Notes: generated by a model from the sequence alone, not told the origin. A stretch of DNA of 10,344 nucleotides from Flavobacteriaceae bacterium (GCA_002687665.1 NZAX01000016.1:1-10344), one strand, 5' to 3'; positions 1 to 6,367 are shown, counted from the first letter of the stretch. Numbers and translations are program-made.

Positions 1-658
1 CTGGTGTATCCACCCATGCTTTAAGTGGAATTTCCCTCAAGTGATTTTGAATCTCAGACCTTCCGAAAAGATGAATCATTCTAAAAAAAATTTCAACATC
101 AAAAAGCCATTTGGAAATAAAGGGTTCATCGAATATTTTTTTAGCTGTTTGAAATTCAAAAATTTTACAACCGCATTGAGAATCGTATACACTCAGTTTT
201 AAAGTATTGGAAATTGCAGTAGCAACTATTCTTCCCAACAGGAATCGATACCATTTCCTTTTGATCTGATTGTCCAGCTTTAAAATTCTTGACCCAAAGG
301 CCAATACTACTTTGCCCTTTACCTCTTTCGACAAACGGTGACATTCTTCAAGGCTGGTGGCAAGGTCAGCATCCAGGTAGGCTACTTTTCGGAATTTCTT
401 ATGCTTCAGAACCTGTTGGATACCCTTAAAAACAGCATTGGCCTTTCCGCTATTTTGTGTAATGCTAAAGACTTCAATTTGATTGGGGAATTGATTTTTT
501 AGTTCTGTCAAGACTTTTTCAGTATTATCTTTGGAACCGTCATTGACAAAAAAAATAGAAACCTTTGATTGAAGAGACAAGAAGTTTTCGAACTGAGAAA
601 AAGGCAAACGATCCGCCTCATTATAGCATGGGACCACAATGGCCAGCTCTTTTTGCAT
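1..658 (-). CDS. Family 2 glycosyltransferase, dolichyl-phosphate glucosyltransferase-like (partial, C-terminus off window)
   Basis: The minus strand is open from an ATG at 656-658 to the window edge, giving 219 residues with no stop. It reads as a GT-A fold, family 2 glycosyltransferase. Visible motifs are VPCYNEADRLP (residues 9-19), NDGSKDNT (39-46), the nucleotide-sugar/metal motif DADL (96-99), QCGCKIF (161-167) and SKWLFDVEI (182-190). The last two are characteristic of the dolichyl-phosphate beta-glucosyltransferase-like subgroup, which moves a sugar from a nucleotide donor to a polyprenyl phosphate at the inner membrane. The acceptor and sugar cannot be read from sequence. No membrane segment is seen in the visible part. 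Family length suggests only a few tens of residues are missing. An AT-rich inverted repeat lies just upstream. No SD precedes the start, as usual for Bacteroidota. The family assignment is firm; the exact substrate is unknown. Confidence 0.88.
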   Translation of the reverse strand, partial: MQKELAIVVPCYNEADRLPFSQFENFLSLQSKVSIFFVNDGSKDNTEKVLTELKNQFPNQIEVFSITQNSGKANAVFKGIQQVLKHKKFRKVAYLDADLATSLEECHRLSKEVKGKVVLAFGSRILKLDNQIKRKWYRFLLGRIVATAISNTLKLSVYDSQCGCKIFEFQTAKKIFDEPFISKWLFDVEIFFRMIHLFGRSEIQNHLREIPLKAWVDTP

Positions 659-670
659 AGTGTTTAAAGA

Positions 671-695
671 TAAATATAATTATACATTATATTTA
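671..695. repeat. AT-rich inverted repeat upstream of the glycosyltransferase
   Basis: A 10-bp perfect inverted repeat (arms 671-680 and 686-695, loop TATAC) made only of A and T lies 13 bases before the glycosyltransferase start. It could be a promoter or operator element, or simply a product of AT-rich intergenic sequence. Without G-C pairs it would make a weak RNA hairpin, so I do not call it a terminator. Confidence 0.4.
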
Positions 696-728
696 AATAA
701 TATATGATTATTCAAGAAAATTAAAGCG

Positions 729-757
729 AAAAAATGCGAGCCCATCGGCTCGCATTT
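729..757 (-). terminator. Intrinsic terminator after the 20-codon ORF
   Basis: On the minus strand an 11-bp perfect stem (arms 757-747 and 742-732, four-base loop) contains a seven-base GC-rich block, GCGAGCC/GGCTCGC, and runs directly into six U residues (734-729). This is a textbook Rho-independent terminator for leftward transcription. It begins 20 bases after the stop codon of the small ORF at 778-840. It would end either a short transcript for that ORF alone or one reading through from ribE and the antiporter. On the plus strand only three T residues follow the stem, so rightward termination would be weaker. Confidence 0.88.
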
Positions 758-777
758 GACTTATAGATAAGGATAGC

Positions 778-840
778 TTAGAATGCAGTACTTGTAGGTA
801 TCTGCTGTCCTAACTTCCCTAAATTACATATGTAAGACAT
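778..840 (-). CDS. Putative 20-residue small protein or leader peptide with a perfect Shine-Dalgarno
   Basis: ATG at 840-838 opens 20 codons encoding MSYICNLGKLGQQIPTSTAF, then TAA at 780-778. The translation signal is what makes it credible: TAGAAAGGAGGTG at 857-845 is a 13-base perfect complement of the 16S rRNA 3' tail (CACCUCCUUUCUA), with six bases between GGAGG and ATG. An in-frame TAA at 867-865 rules out a longer upstream start. An intrinsic terminator follows 20 bases after the stop. The peptide is polar, has one cysteine, and shows no signal peptide, membrane segment or run of a single amino acid typical of attenuation leaders. I do not recognise it. It lies 94 bases downstream of the antiporter stop and 119 bases upstream of the glycosyltransferase start, all in the same orientation. 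It could be a small protein, a leader peptide, or an RNA whose SD-like segment binds ribosomes. Confidence 0.55.
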   Translation of the reverse strand: MSYICNLGKLGQQIPTSTAF

Positions 841-844
841 TTGA

Positions 845-857
845 CACCTCCTTTCTA
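845..857 (-). promoter_or_regulatory. Full-length Shine-Dalgarno, complementary to the 16S 3' tail
   Basis: The 13-base segment TAGAAAGGAGGTG pairs without mismatch to the anti-SD tail of bacterial 16S rRNA and sits at the ideal distance from the ATG at 840. No other gene in this window has a comparable site: ribE, the antiporter, rpmF, accB, accC and asd have none, and fabH has only a weak, distant AAGGAAG. In Bacteroidota the anti-SD is normally occluded on the 30S subunit, so a site this strong suggests special handling. Confidence 0.75.
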
Positions 858-903
858 TAATTAGTTAGACATTACTGTTGTCACAGCATTAAACTTTATC
901 TAT

Positions 904-911
904 CAAAGATA
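904..911 (-). promoter_or_regulatory. Possible promoter -7 element for the 20-codon ORF
   Basis: TATCTTTG on the minus strand is an exact match to the Bacteroidota -7 consensus TAnnTTTG. It would start a transcript near 898, leaving a leader of roughly 58 bases before the small ORF. No TTG occurs at the expected 19-21 base spacing upstream, so the call rests on the -7 box alone. The predicted leader can form a 6-bp hairpin (plus coordinates 873-888, loop 879-882, one G-U pair). Confidence 0.4.
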
Positions 912-934
912 AGCAGACAAAAAATTTATGTAGT

Positions 935-2203
935 CTATTTTACAATGTTTTTTAGTGTTAATCCTTGAACTAAAATTGTAAACAACACAATTACATAGGT
1001 TAGAAAAAGAATTAGGGCTTTTCCCTCCCCAATGTCGTCGGGCAAATTTAGAGCCAAGGCCACACTCAACCCTCCTCTGAGTCCTCCCCAGGTAATTATC
1101 AAGGCAGTTTTCTTTTCAAACTTTTTAAATAAAGACAAAAAGGCTATGGGAATACTAACCCCTATTCCTCTGGATATTACGACTAGTACAATCACTAATA
1201 GCGAAATAGCAATAAATGGCATCTGGAAAGACTCAAAAATAACAATGATTTCCAACCCAATCAGAATGAATAAAATGGCATTAAGGGTTTCATCCAAAAG
1301 GTGCCAAAACTTATAGACGTAATCACCCATAGCCTTTTGGACTCCCTCCTGTTTGTCATCTATATCTAGATTTTGATTAAGAAATAATCCCATCATTACG
1401 ACTCCTAAAACGGCAGAAAAATGAAAATAATGAGAGATGATTGGGAGAAGAAGAACCAAAGAAATGGTGATCAAAACCTCTAATTCGGTATGTTCATTCT
1501 CGATGTATTTTAAAAGCTTAAGACCAAAATAGCCCATTATAGTTCCAAGAGCAATTCCTCCTAGTACTTCAGTTACAAACAAGCCACCAACTGCGGCAGC
1601 AGTGATGTTTTCAACACCGTCTTGTTTGATGCCTAAAAGGGTTAAAAAAACTACAACTCCAATTCCATCATTGAAAAGGGATTCTCCAGCAATGCGGGTT
1701 TCTGTTATAGAGGACAAGTTCATTTTTTTAATCATTGCTAAAACAGCAATGGGGTCGGTTGGCGCAATAAGCGCACCGAATAAAAGGCAATCAATATAGT
1801 TTAAGCCCAAGGTATTGAGACCAAAAATGGGTTGCTCAATTAGCCAATAAACCCCAGAACCAACAGCAAAAGTGGAGAAAATTACTCCAAAACTGGCCAA
1901 GAGCAGGATGGTTACTTTATCCTTCAAAAGCTCATGGACATTAACACTTATTGCGCCGGCAAAAAGTAAGAAAGGTAACATTACATTTACAAGTAATTCA
2001 CTAAAGTCAAATTCTCTGGTAATGGTTGTCACCGTCTTAAATACTTGAGGAAAAACAACCCCTACAATGGTAACAATTATAGATAAAAAAAGCGCTAAAA
2101 TCATCAAACCAATTGTTTGAGGAAGCTTTAATAGCCGCATATTTATCAGAGTAAAAATAGCTGCTAAGGTTATTAATATAGTAGATAGTTCAAGAATACC
2201 CAT
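935..2203 (-). CDS. CPA1-family Na+(K+)/H+ antiporter, NhaP type
   Basis: This 422-residue, very hydrophobic protein has about 12 membrane segments and belongs to the cation:proton antiporter 1 family. It exchanges Na+ or K+ for H+ across the inner membrane. The family landmarks are present: APTDPIAV (147-154), the ion-binding ESLFNDG with the Asn178-Asp179 pair (174-180), a conserved arginine in SRGIG (344-348), and the CPA1 signature GGLRGGLS (373-380) before the last helices. No large cytoplasmic C-terminal domain follows, so it is a short NhaP-like form. The ATG at 2203 has no SD. The gene starts 36 bases after ribE on the same strand and is probably cotranscribed with it. Ion specificity cannot be read from sequence. 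Confidence 0.93.
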   Translation of the reverse strand: MGILELSTILITLAAIFTLINMRLLKLPQTIGLMILALFLSIIVTIVGVVFPQVFKTVTTITREFDFSELLVNVMLPFLLFAGAISVNVHELLKDKVTILLLASFGVIFSTFAVGSGVYWLIEQPIFGLNTLGLNYIDCLLFGALIAPTDPIAVLAMIKKMNLSSITETRIAGESLFNDGIGVVVFLTLLGIKQDGVENITAAAVGGLFVTEVLGGIALGTIMGYFGLKLLKYIENEHTELEVLITISLVLLLPIISHYFHFSAVLGVVMMGLFLNQNLDIDDKQEGVQKAMGDYVYKFWHLLDETLNAILFILIGLEIIVIFESFQMPFIAISLLVIVLVVISRGIGVSIPIAFLSLFKKFEKKTALIITWGGLRGGLSVALALNLPDDIGEGKALILFLTYVIVLFTILVQGLTLKNIVK

Positions 2204-2207
2204 ATAT

Positions 2208-2234
2208 TTTAAGTTTTTTTAAATATAACTTAAA
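2208..2234. repeat. Short AT-rich inverted repeat between ribE and the antiporter
   Basis: TTTAAGTT at 2208-2215 and AACTTAAA at 2227-2234 form an 8-bp inverted repeat with an 11-base loop in the 36-base gap between ribE and the antiporter gene. The stem has a single G-C pair. It may be a weak attenuating hairpin or chance; it is not a convincing terminator. Confidence 0.3.
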
Positions 2235-2239
2235 TATTT

Positions 2240-2830
2240 TTATTTATGTAAATCGTAAAGTTTTGAAATGTATTTTCCAATCATATCAAATTCTATGTTA
2301 ACAGTATCTCCTTTTTGGATTTGGTGGAAATTGGTATGATCATATGTATAAGGAATTATGGCTACAGAAAATTTATTCAGACTTGATTTAACAACGGTTA
2401 AACTCACTCCATTTACACAAATAGAACCCTTCTCAATGGTAATATTTTTTTCATACTGATTATACTCAAAGTCAAAAAACCAGCTACCTTGTCTAAAATC
2501 GATCCCGGAACAAAAACCAGTTTGATCAACATGTCCCTGAACAATGTGCCCATCTAAACGGCTGTTCACCATCATTGCCCTTTCAAGATTGACCAAATCA
2601 CCAATTTTAAGTTTTCCAAGATTAGTCTTTTCCAAAGTTTCTTGGATTGCAGTGACGGTGTATTGATCACCTGCCGTGTCTACAATTGTTAGGCATACTC
2701 CGTTGTGGGCCAAGCTTTGGTCTATTTTAAGTTCTCGAGACAGAGGACTTTCAATTCTGAGATGGAGATTCTCTTGGTCTTTTTTCAAATTGACTACTTT
2801 TCCAAACGCCTCAATGATTCCTGTAAACAT
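2240..2830 (-). CDS. ribE: Riboflavin synthase, alpha subunit
   Basis: This 196-residue protein catalyses the last step of riboflavin synthesis, the dismutation of two 6,7-dimethyl-8-ribityllumazine molecules into riboflavin and a pyrimidinedione. It shows the family's two tandem lumazine-binding barrels. The first opens with MFTGIIE (1-7) and contains NGVCLT (43-48). The second contains GHIVQGHVDQTG (94-105) and NGVSLTVV (140-147). The C-terminal FDMIGKY (181-187) matches the family's acidic/lysine tail. Length is normal. The ATG at 2830 is fixed by the invariant MFTGIIE. It is divergent from pdxA, with only 53 bases between, and a -7-like TAATTTTG lies upstream. The antiporter gene follows on the same strand. 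I use ribE; the same enzyme is called ribC in some species. Confidence 0.97.
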   Translation of the reverse strand: MFTGIIEAFGKVVNLKKDQENLHLRIESPLSRELKIDQSLAHNGVCLTIVDTAGDQYTVTAIQETLEKTNLGKLKIGDLVNLERAMMVNSRLDGHIVQGHVDQTGFCSGIDFRQGSWFFDFEYNQYEKNITIEKGSICVNGVSLTVVKSSLNKFSVAIIPYTYDHTNFHQIQKGDTVNIEFDMIGKYISKLYDLHK

Positions 2831-2844
2831 CAGTTGGATTTAAT

Positions 2845-2852
2845 TACATTTG
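2845..2852 (+). promoter_or_regulatory. -7 element for pdxA
   Basis: TACATTTG is an exact match to the Bacteroidota -7 consensus TAnnTTTG, 31 bases before the pdxA ATG. It predicts a start near 2858 and a leader of about 26 bases. The -33 position, which falls inside the start of ribE, carries CTG rather than TTG. Confidence 0.5.
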
Positions 2853-2857
2853 TGGGA

Positions 2858-2865
2858 CAAAATTA
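2858..2865 (-). promoter_or_regulatory. -7 element for ribE
   Basis: TAATTTTG on the minus strand is an exact match to TAnnTTTG and predicts a start near 2852, about 22 bases before the ribE ATG. The nearest upstream TTG (2884-2882) gives a 16-base spacing, shorter than the usual 19-21. The predicted start falls in the pdxA -7 box and vice versa, so the two promoters would compete for the same DNA. Confidence 0.45.
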
Positions 2866-2883
2866 GGAATAAAAGCAACACCA

Positions 2884-3912
2884 ATGATGGGAAAAATAAA
2901 GCTGGGTGTTTCTATTGGAGACCCTAATGGAATTGGGATTGAAATAATTTTAAAAATTTTTGAAGACAGGAGGTTGTTTGAATTTTTTACCCCTATAATT
3001 TTTGGGCCATTTAAGCTATTGGAAAATCAAAAAAAGCATTTTCAACTCAATTCAAGTTTAGTTCTAAAAAACAAAAATAAACGATTGCAAAAGACCCAGT
3101 TGAACGTATCCGACCTTCCTATGCCGCAAGACGACTTGGTTTTTGGAGAAGCTTCTAAAGTTGCAGGTAAACTGGCTATTGAATCTTTAAAATCATCCAT
3201 CGCTGCACTAAAAACTGGGGAGATTGATGCCTTGGTCACTGCCCCTATAAATAAAGAAACCATTCAATCTGAGGATTTTAAATTTCCTGGTCACACCGAT
3301 TATCTGGCCAAAAAATTTGATGGAAACAGCTTGATGTTTATGGTCTCTGAATCACTGAAAGTTGCATTAGTTACTGATCATATTGCAGTTAAAGATGTTC
3401 CAAAATTGCTCTCCACTGAGCTTTTGAGAGAAAAAATTCAAATACTTGAAAATTCTTTAAAACAAGACTTTAACATACAACGACCCAAAATTGCATTGTT
3501 AGGGCTCAATCCTCACACAGGAGACAAAGGGGTAATTGGCAAAGAGGATGACCAAGTGATCCGCCCATTGATAAAAGAAATGTCAGCAATAGGTCATTTG
3601 ATTAATGGCCCCTATGCCGCCGACAGTTTTTTTGGTCATCAAACCTACCACCAATTTGATGCTGTTCTGGCCATTTATCACGATCAAGGTCTGATTCCTT
3701 TTAAAACCTTAACCTTTGGTGAGGGGGTCAATTATACAGCTGGACTCAGCAGGATAAGGACTTCCCCCGATCACGGAACTGCTTTTGAAATTGCAGGAAA
3801 AGGCCTGGCCCAAATCGAATCTTTTAGAAATGCAATGTTTTTGGCCCGCAGCATTTATTTTAATAGAAAAGAGAAAACCCATCCTAATACCAATAATAAG
3901 ATTGAAAAATAA
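2884..3912 (+). CDS. pdxA: 4-hydroxythreonine-4-phosphate dehydrogenase
   Basis: PdxA oxidises 4-phosphohydroxy-L-threonine, which decarboxylates to the aminoacetone phosphate used to build pyridoxine 5'-phosphate (the DXP-dependent vitamin B6 route). The 342-residue protein has the family's usual length. It begins with the typical GDPNGIGIE (12-20) and carries the metal-binding histidines His166 (TDH), His211 (NPH) and His266 (YHDQG), the same positions as in the E. coli enzyme. Also visible are FPGHTDY (134-140), GEGVNYTAGLSRIRTSPDHG (279-298) and the closing FEIAGKG. Two ATGs sit in tandem at 2884 and 2887; either would give essentially the same protein. It is the first gene of the rightward run, and a separate promoter-like site precedes the next gene. 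The lysine/asparagine-rich tail after residue 328 looks unstructured. Confidence 0.97.
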   Translation: MMGKIKLGVSIGDPNGIGIEIILKIFEDRRLFEFFTPIIFGPFKLLENQKKHFQLNSSLVLKNKNKRLQKTQLNVSDLPMPQDDLVFGEASKVAGKLAIESLKSSIAALKTGEIDALVTAPINKETIQSEDFKFPGHTDYLAKKFDGNSLMFMVSESLKVALVTDHIAVKDVPKLLSTELLREKIQILENSLKQDFNIQRPKIALLGLNPHTGDKGVIGKEDDQVIRPLIKEMSAIGHLINGPYAADSFFGHQTYHQFDAVLAIYHDQGLIPFKTLTFGEGVNYTAGLSRIRTSPDHGTAFEIAGKGLAQIESFRNAMFLARSIYFNRKEKTHPNTNNKIEK

Positions 3913-3943
3913 GATAAGGTCACTGTAAAAAGCTTTTTTTTTG

Positions 3944-3951
3944 TAAGTTTG
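3944..3951 (+). promoter_or_regulatory. -7 element ahead of the DUF177-rpmF pair
   Basis: TAAGTTTG exactly matches TAnnTTTG. It predicts a start near 3957 and a leader of about 15 bases before the TTG start at 3972. At -33 the best triplet is CTG (3923-3925) with an 18-base spacing, so the upstream half is weak. The position supports independent expression of the ribosomal pair from pdxA. Confidence 0.5.
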
Positions 3952-3971
3952 CTGGCTTAAAAGTCGGAAGG

Positions 3972-4496
3972 TTGGAGCAGTTTTCAGAATTCTTGGTCCC
4001 GTTCATCGGTCTTAAGGATGGCCTACATCGATTCGATTTTAAGATTGACAATAAGTTCTTTGAAGGCTTCGATTTTTTAGATTTTCAAAAAGTAAATATT
4101 CATGTTGGTTTGATTTTTGAAAAAAAATCAACCCTTTTGGAGTTGAATTTCAGTGCAAAAGGTCAGGTGACAGTTCCTTGTGACATCACCACAGAACCTT
4201 TTAAGCTGCCCATAGTCACTGATTATAAATTGGTGGTTAAATTTGGGTCAGTCGAAAATAGTGATGATGATGAGATTTTGATTCTTCCACATGGATCACA
4301 TGAAATCCAGACAGCTCAATACATATACGAAATGATAGTATTGTCTGTCCCTCAAAAGAAAGTTCATCCCGGGATTGCCGAGGGGACTTTAAAATCTGAT
4401 ATTTTAGAAAAACTAAAAGATTTACAGCCCCAAGATAAAACCATTTCGGATGAAACAGATCCAAGATGGGATAAATTAAAAGATTTATTAAAGTAA
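3972..4496 (+). CDS. DUF177 (YceD-type) protein linked to ribosomal protein L32, TTG start
   Basis: The 174-residue protein belongs to the DUF177/YceD family, which is nearly always encoded directly before rpmF and has been linked to 23S rRNA accumulation and early 50S assembly. The exact mechanism is not known. Recognisable features are the Bacteroidota-type opening FSEFLVPFIGLKDG (4-17), the central GQVTVPCDI around Cys70, the YIYEMIVLSVPQ segment (117-128) with a following histidine, and the conserved end ETDPRWDKLKDLL (161-173). The start is unusual: the frame is open back to 3918 with no ATG or GTG, and TTG at 3972 gives the length and N-terminus expected of relatives. A TAAGTTTG box lies 20 bases upstream. 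rpmF follows after 25 bases. Confidence 0.88.
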   Translation: MEQFSEFLVPFIGLKDGLHRFDFKIDNKFFEGFDFLDFQKVNIHVGLIFEKKSTLLELNFSAKGQVTVPCDITTEPFKLPIVTDYKLVVKFGSVENSDDDEILILPHGSHEIQTAQYIYEMIVLSVPQKKVHPGIAEGTLKSDILEKLKDLQPQDKTISDETDPRWDKLKDLLK

Positions 4497-4521
4497 TTTG
4501 TAAAAATTAAAAGCGACAAAA

Positions 4522-4719
4522 ATGGCGCATCCTAAAAGAAAAATATCAAAAACTAGAAGGGACAAAAGAAGAACTCACTTTAAGGCAACTACCCCCCAAA
4601 TTGGTACTTGTAGCACCACAGGTGAATCCCATTTATACCACCGTGCTCACTGGCATGAAGGTAAACTTTACTATAGAGGGAAAATTTTAATTGACAATAA
4701 CGAGGTCATTGAAGCCTAA
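4522..4719 (+). CDS. rpmF: 50S ribosomal protein bL32
   Basis: The 65-residue protein is ribosomal protein bL32 of the large subunit. It opens with the basic [19 protein letters not shown] (1-19) and continues with the typical [11 protein letters not shown] (34-44). Zinc-ribbon versions carry four cysteines; this one has only Cys30, so it is the cysteine-poor, probably zinc-independent form. The ATG has no SD. It forms a pair with the preceding DUF177 gene and is followed by a strong intrinsic terminator, so most transcription of the pair should end before fabH. Confidence 0.97.
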   Translation: MAHPKRKISKTRRDKRRTHFKATTPQIGTCSTTGESHLYHRAHWHEGKLYYRGKILIDNNEVIEA

Positions 4720-4740
4720 TTTAGAATAATAATTTTAACT

Positions 4741-4770
4741 AAGCTCTTCTTTTTTTGAAGGGCTTTTTTT
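4741..4770 (+). terminator. Intrinsic terminator after rpmF
   Basis: AAGCTCTTC at 4741-4749 and GAAGGGCTT at 4757-4765 form a 9-bp stem with one G-U pair and a seven-T loop. The stem runs straight into a T tract ending at 4770. It lies 21 bases after the rpmF stop and separates the ribosomal pair from fabH. Confidence 0.88.
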
Positions 4771-4783
4771 ATGTACAAAGGTT

Positions 4784-4811
4784 TTGTTTGCTCTAAAAAA
4801 CTACTATCTTC
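4784..4811 (+). promoter_or_regulatory. Candidate promoter for fabH-accB-accC
   Basis: TTG at 4784-4786 and TATCTTC at 4805-4811 resemble the Bacteroidota -33 and -7 elements with an 18-base spacing. The -7 box departs from TAnnTTTG near its end. It lies just after the rpmF terminator and would give a leader of about 30-35 bases, which is where a promoter for the fatty-acid genes is needed. Confidence 0.4.
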
Positions 4812-4850
4812 ACAAATAATATTGACAGTTCAAAAGGAAGCAATTTACTG

Positions 4851-5855
4851 ATGAATTATATCAATCCAAGCCCCATAAAGGCAGCTATAACTGCAGTAGG
4901 TGCATACGTTCCTGAGGAGAAACTCACCAATGCTGACCTCGAGCAGATTGTAGACACAAATGACGAGTGGATTGTTGCAAGAACTGGAATTAGGGAAAGA
5001 AGAATACTTAAAGACCCAAAAAAAGGAACTTCTTTTATGGCCATAATGGCCGCCCAAGAAATCCTAAAAAAAAGTAATTTAGACCCTTTAGAGATTGATG
5101 CAGTTATCGTTGCTACAATAACACCCGACATGAACGTTGCTGCTACTGCAGCATATGTTGCCTCAGAAATAGGAGCGACCAATGCCTTTGCTTACGATCT
5201 TCAAGCTGCTTGTTCTGGTTTTCTTTATGGAATGTCCAATGCTTCCAATATGATCGCCTGTGGCCGCTATAAAAAGGTTTTACTTATTGGATCAGATAAA
5301 ATGTCTTCTATAATTGATTACTCCGACAGAGCAACCTGTATTATTTTTGGGGATGGTGCAGGTGGCGCATTGTTTGAACCGAGTGATTCCGGATATGGAT
5401 GGGAGGATGAGTATTTGAGATCTGATGGTAGTGGGAGAATGTTTCTAAATATAAAAGGAGGAGGATCATTATTTCCTACTTCAGAGAAAACGCTCGAAGG
5501 CGGAATGCACAACTTGTATCAAGATGGTAAGACTGTATTTAAGTATGCCGTTTCAGAAATGAGCAATGCTGTGCAGCAAATAATAGAACGCAATGAAATT
5601 GACCGAGAGAAAATCTCTTACTTGGTACCGCATCAGGCCAATAAAAGAATCATTGATGCAATTGCCAATCGTATTGGCCTACCTTCCAATAAGATAATGT
5701 CAAATATCGAATATTTTGGAAATACAACAGCGGCAACACTACCACTGTTATTAAAAGATTATGAATCAAAATTAAGCCCTGGGAATCGGTTAGTTTTTGC
5801 TGCTTTTGGTGGAGGTTTTACATGGGGAGCAGCATATTTAACATGGGCTTATTAA
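4851..5855 (+). CDS. fabH: Beta-ketoacyl-ACP synthase III
   Basis: FabH performs the first condensation of type II fatty-acid synthesis, joining an acyl-CoA primer to malonyl-ACP. The 334-residue protein has the thiolase fold and the complete catalytic triad: Cys121 in QAACSGFLYG, His261 in PHQANKR and Asn291 in FGNTTAAT. NDEWIVARTGIRERR (37-51) and FGDGAGGALFE (166-176) are also diagnostic, as is the glycine-rich C-terminal FAAFGGGFTWGA. Whether the primer is acetyl-CoA or a branched acyl-CoA cannot be decided here. The ATG is preceded by AAGGAAG about 13 bases away, a weak and distant SD-like stretch. It begins a run with accB and accC, separated from rpmF by a terminator; plsX, often next to rpmF and fabH elsewhere, is not here. 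Confidence 0.97.
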   Translation: MNYINPSPIKAAITAVGAYVPEEKLTNADLEQIVDTNDEWIVARTGIRERRILKDPKKGTSFMAIMAAQEILKKSNLDPLEIDAVIVATITPDMNVAATAAYVASEIGATNAFAYDLQAACSGFLYGMSNASNMIACGRYKKVLLIGSDKMSSIIDYSDRATCIIFGDGAGGALFEPSDSGYGWEDEYLRSDGSGRMFLNIKGGGSLFPTSEKTLEGGMHNLYQDGKTVFKYAVSEMSNAVQQIIERNEIDREKISYLVPHQANKRIIDAIANRIGLPSNKIMSNIEYFGNTTAATLPLLLKDYESKLSPGNRLVFAAFGGGFTWGAAYLTWAY

Positions 5856-5875
5856 AAATTTTAATCATTTGAATT

Positions 5876-6367
5876 ATGGAAATAAAGGAAATTCAAAATT
5901 TAATCAAATTTGTAGCAAAATCTGGAGCTCATGAGGTGAAACTTGAAACGGATGATTTCAAGATCACCATCAAAACAAATTCGGATGCTCCGATTGCTGA
6001 AACATCAACCACATTACAAACTGTTCCCGGTGTGGTGGTGCAGGCATCACAACCAACTGCTTTAGCAACAGAAGTAGAAGCACCAGAAAAATTAGAGAGC
6101 CAGCCTGATAAAAATGAGACCGATAATTTAATTACTATAAAATCACCCATGATAGGAACTTTTTACAGAAAGCCCTCTCCCGAAAAAGATGTTTTTATAG
6201 AAGTGGGAGATACTGTCAAAGAAGGAGACGTGTTGTGTGTAGTTGAAGCAATGAAATTGTTCAACGAGATTGAATCCGAAGTCAGTGGTAAAATTGTTAA
6301 AATACTAGTTGATGACTCTTCACCAGTAGAATTTGATCAACCCCTCTTTTTAGTTGAACCAGCTTAA
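5876..6367 (+). CDS. accB: Biotin carboxyl carrier protein of acetyl-CoA carboxylase
   Basis: AccB carries the biotin that shuttles CO2 between biotin carboxylase and carboxyltransferase when malonyl-CoA is made. The 163-residue protein has the usual three parts: an N-terminal helical segment ([20 protein letters not shown], 1-20), a flexible Ala/Pro/Thr/Glu-rich linker (about 36-85), and a C-terminal biotinyl domain starting with [15 protein letters not shown] (90-104). The biotin attachment site is Lys127 in [13 protein letters not shown]. Its partner accC follows after 11 bases, and fabH ends 20 bases before it, so the three are almost certainly one transcript. No SD is seen. Confidence 0.97.
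   Translation: MEIKEIQNLIKFVAKSGAHEVKLETDDFKITIKTNSDAPIAETSTTLQTVPGVVVQASQPTALATEVEAPEKLESQPDKNETDNLITIKSPMIGTFYRKPSPEKDVFIEVGDTVKEGDVLCVVEAMKLFNEIESEVSGKIVKILVDDSSPVEFDQPLFLVEPA

Noticed and set aside
664..715. Promoter for the glycosyltransferase (TTG at 715-713 with TATAATGT at 691-684, or TATCTTTA at 672-665)
   Set aside because: The first pair has a poor -7 match despite 21-base spacing. The second would start transcription at the ATG itself and has no -33 partner. Neither is strong enough to call.
845..857. Plus-strand CACCTCCTTTCTA as a remnant of a 16S rRNA 3' end
   Set aside because: It equals the 16S tail, but the bases before it do not match the conserved GGCTGGAT that precedes the tail in real 16S genes. 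Read on the minus strand it is a correctly spaced SD before an ATG.
3927..3942. AAAAAGCTTTTT and T run as a pdxA terminator
   Set aside because: The palindrome has no room for a loop and only two G-C bases, so a stable hairpin is unlikely. The T run is better seen as part of the DUF177 upstream region.
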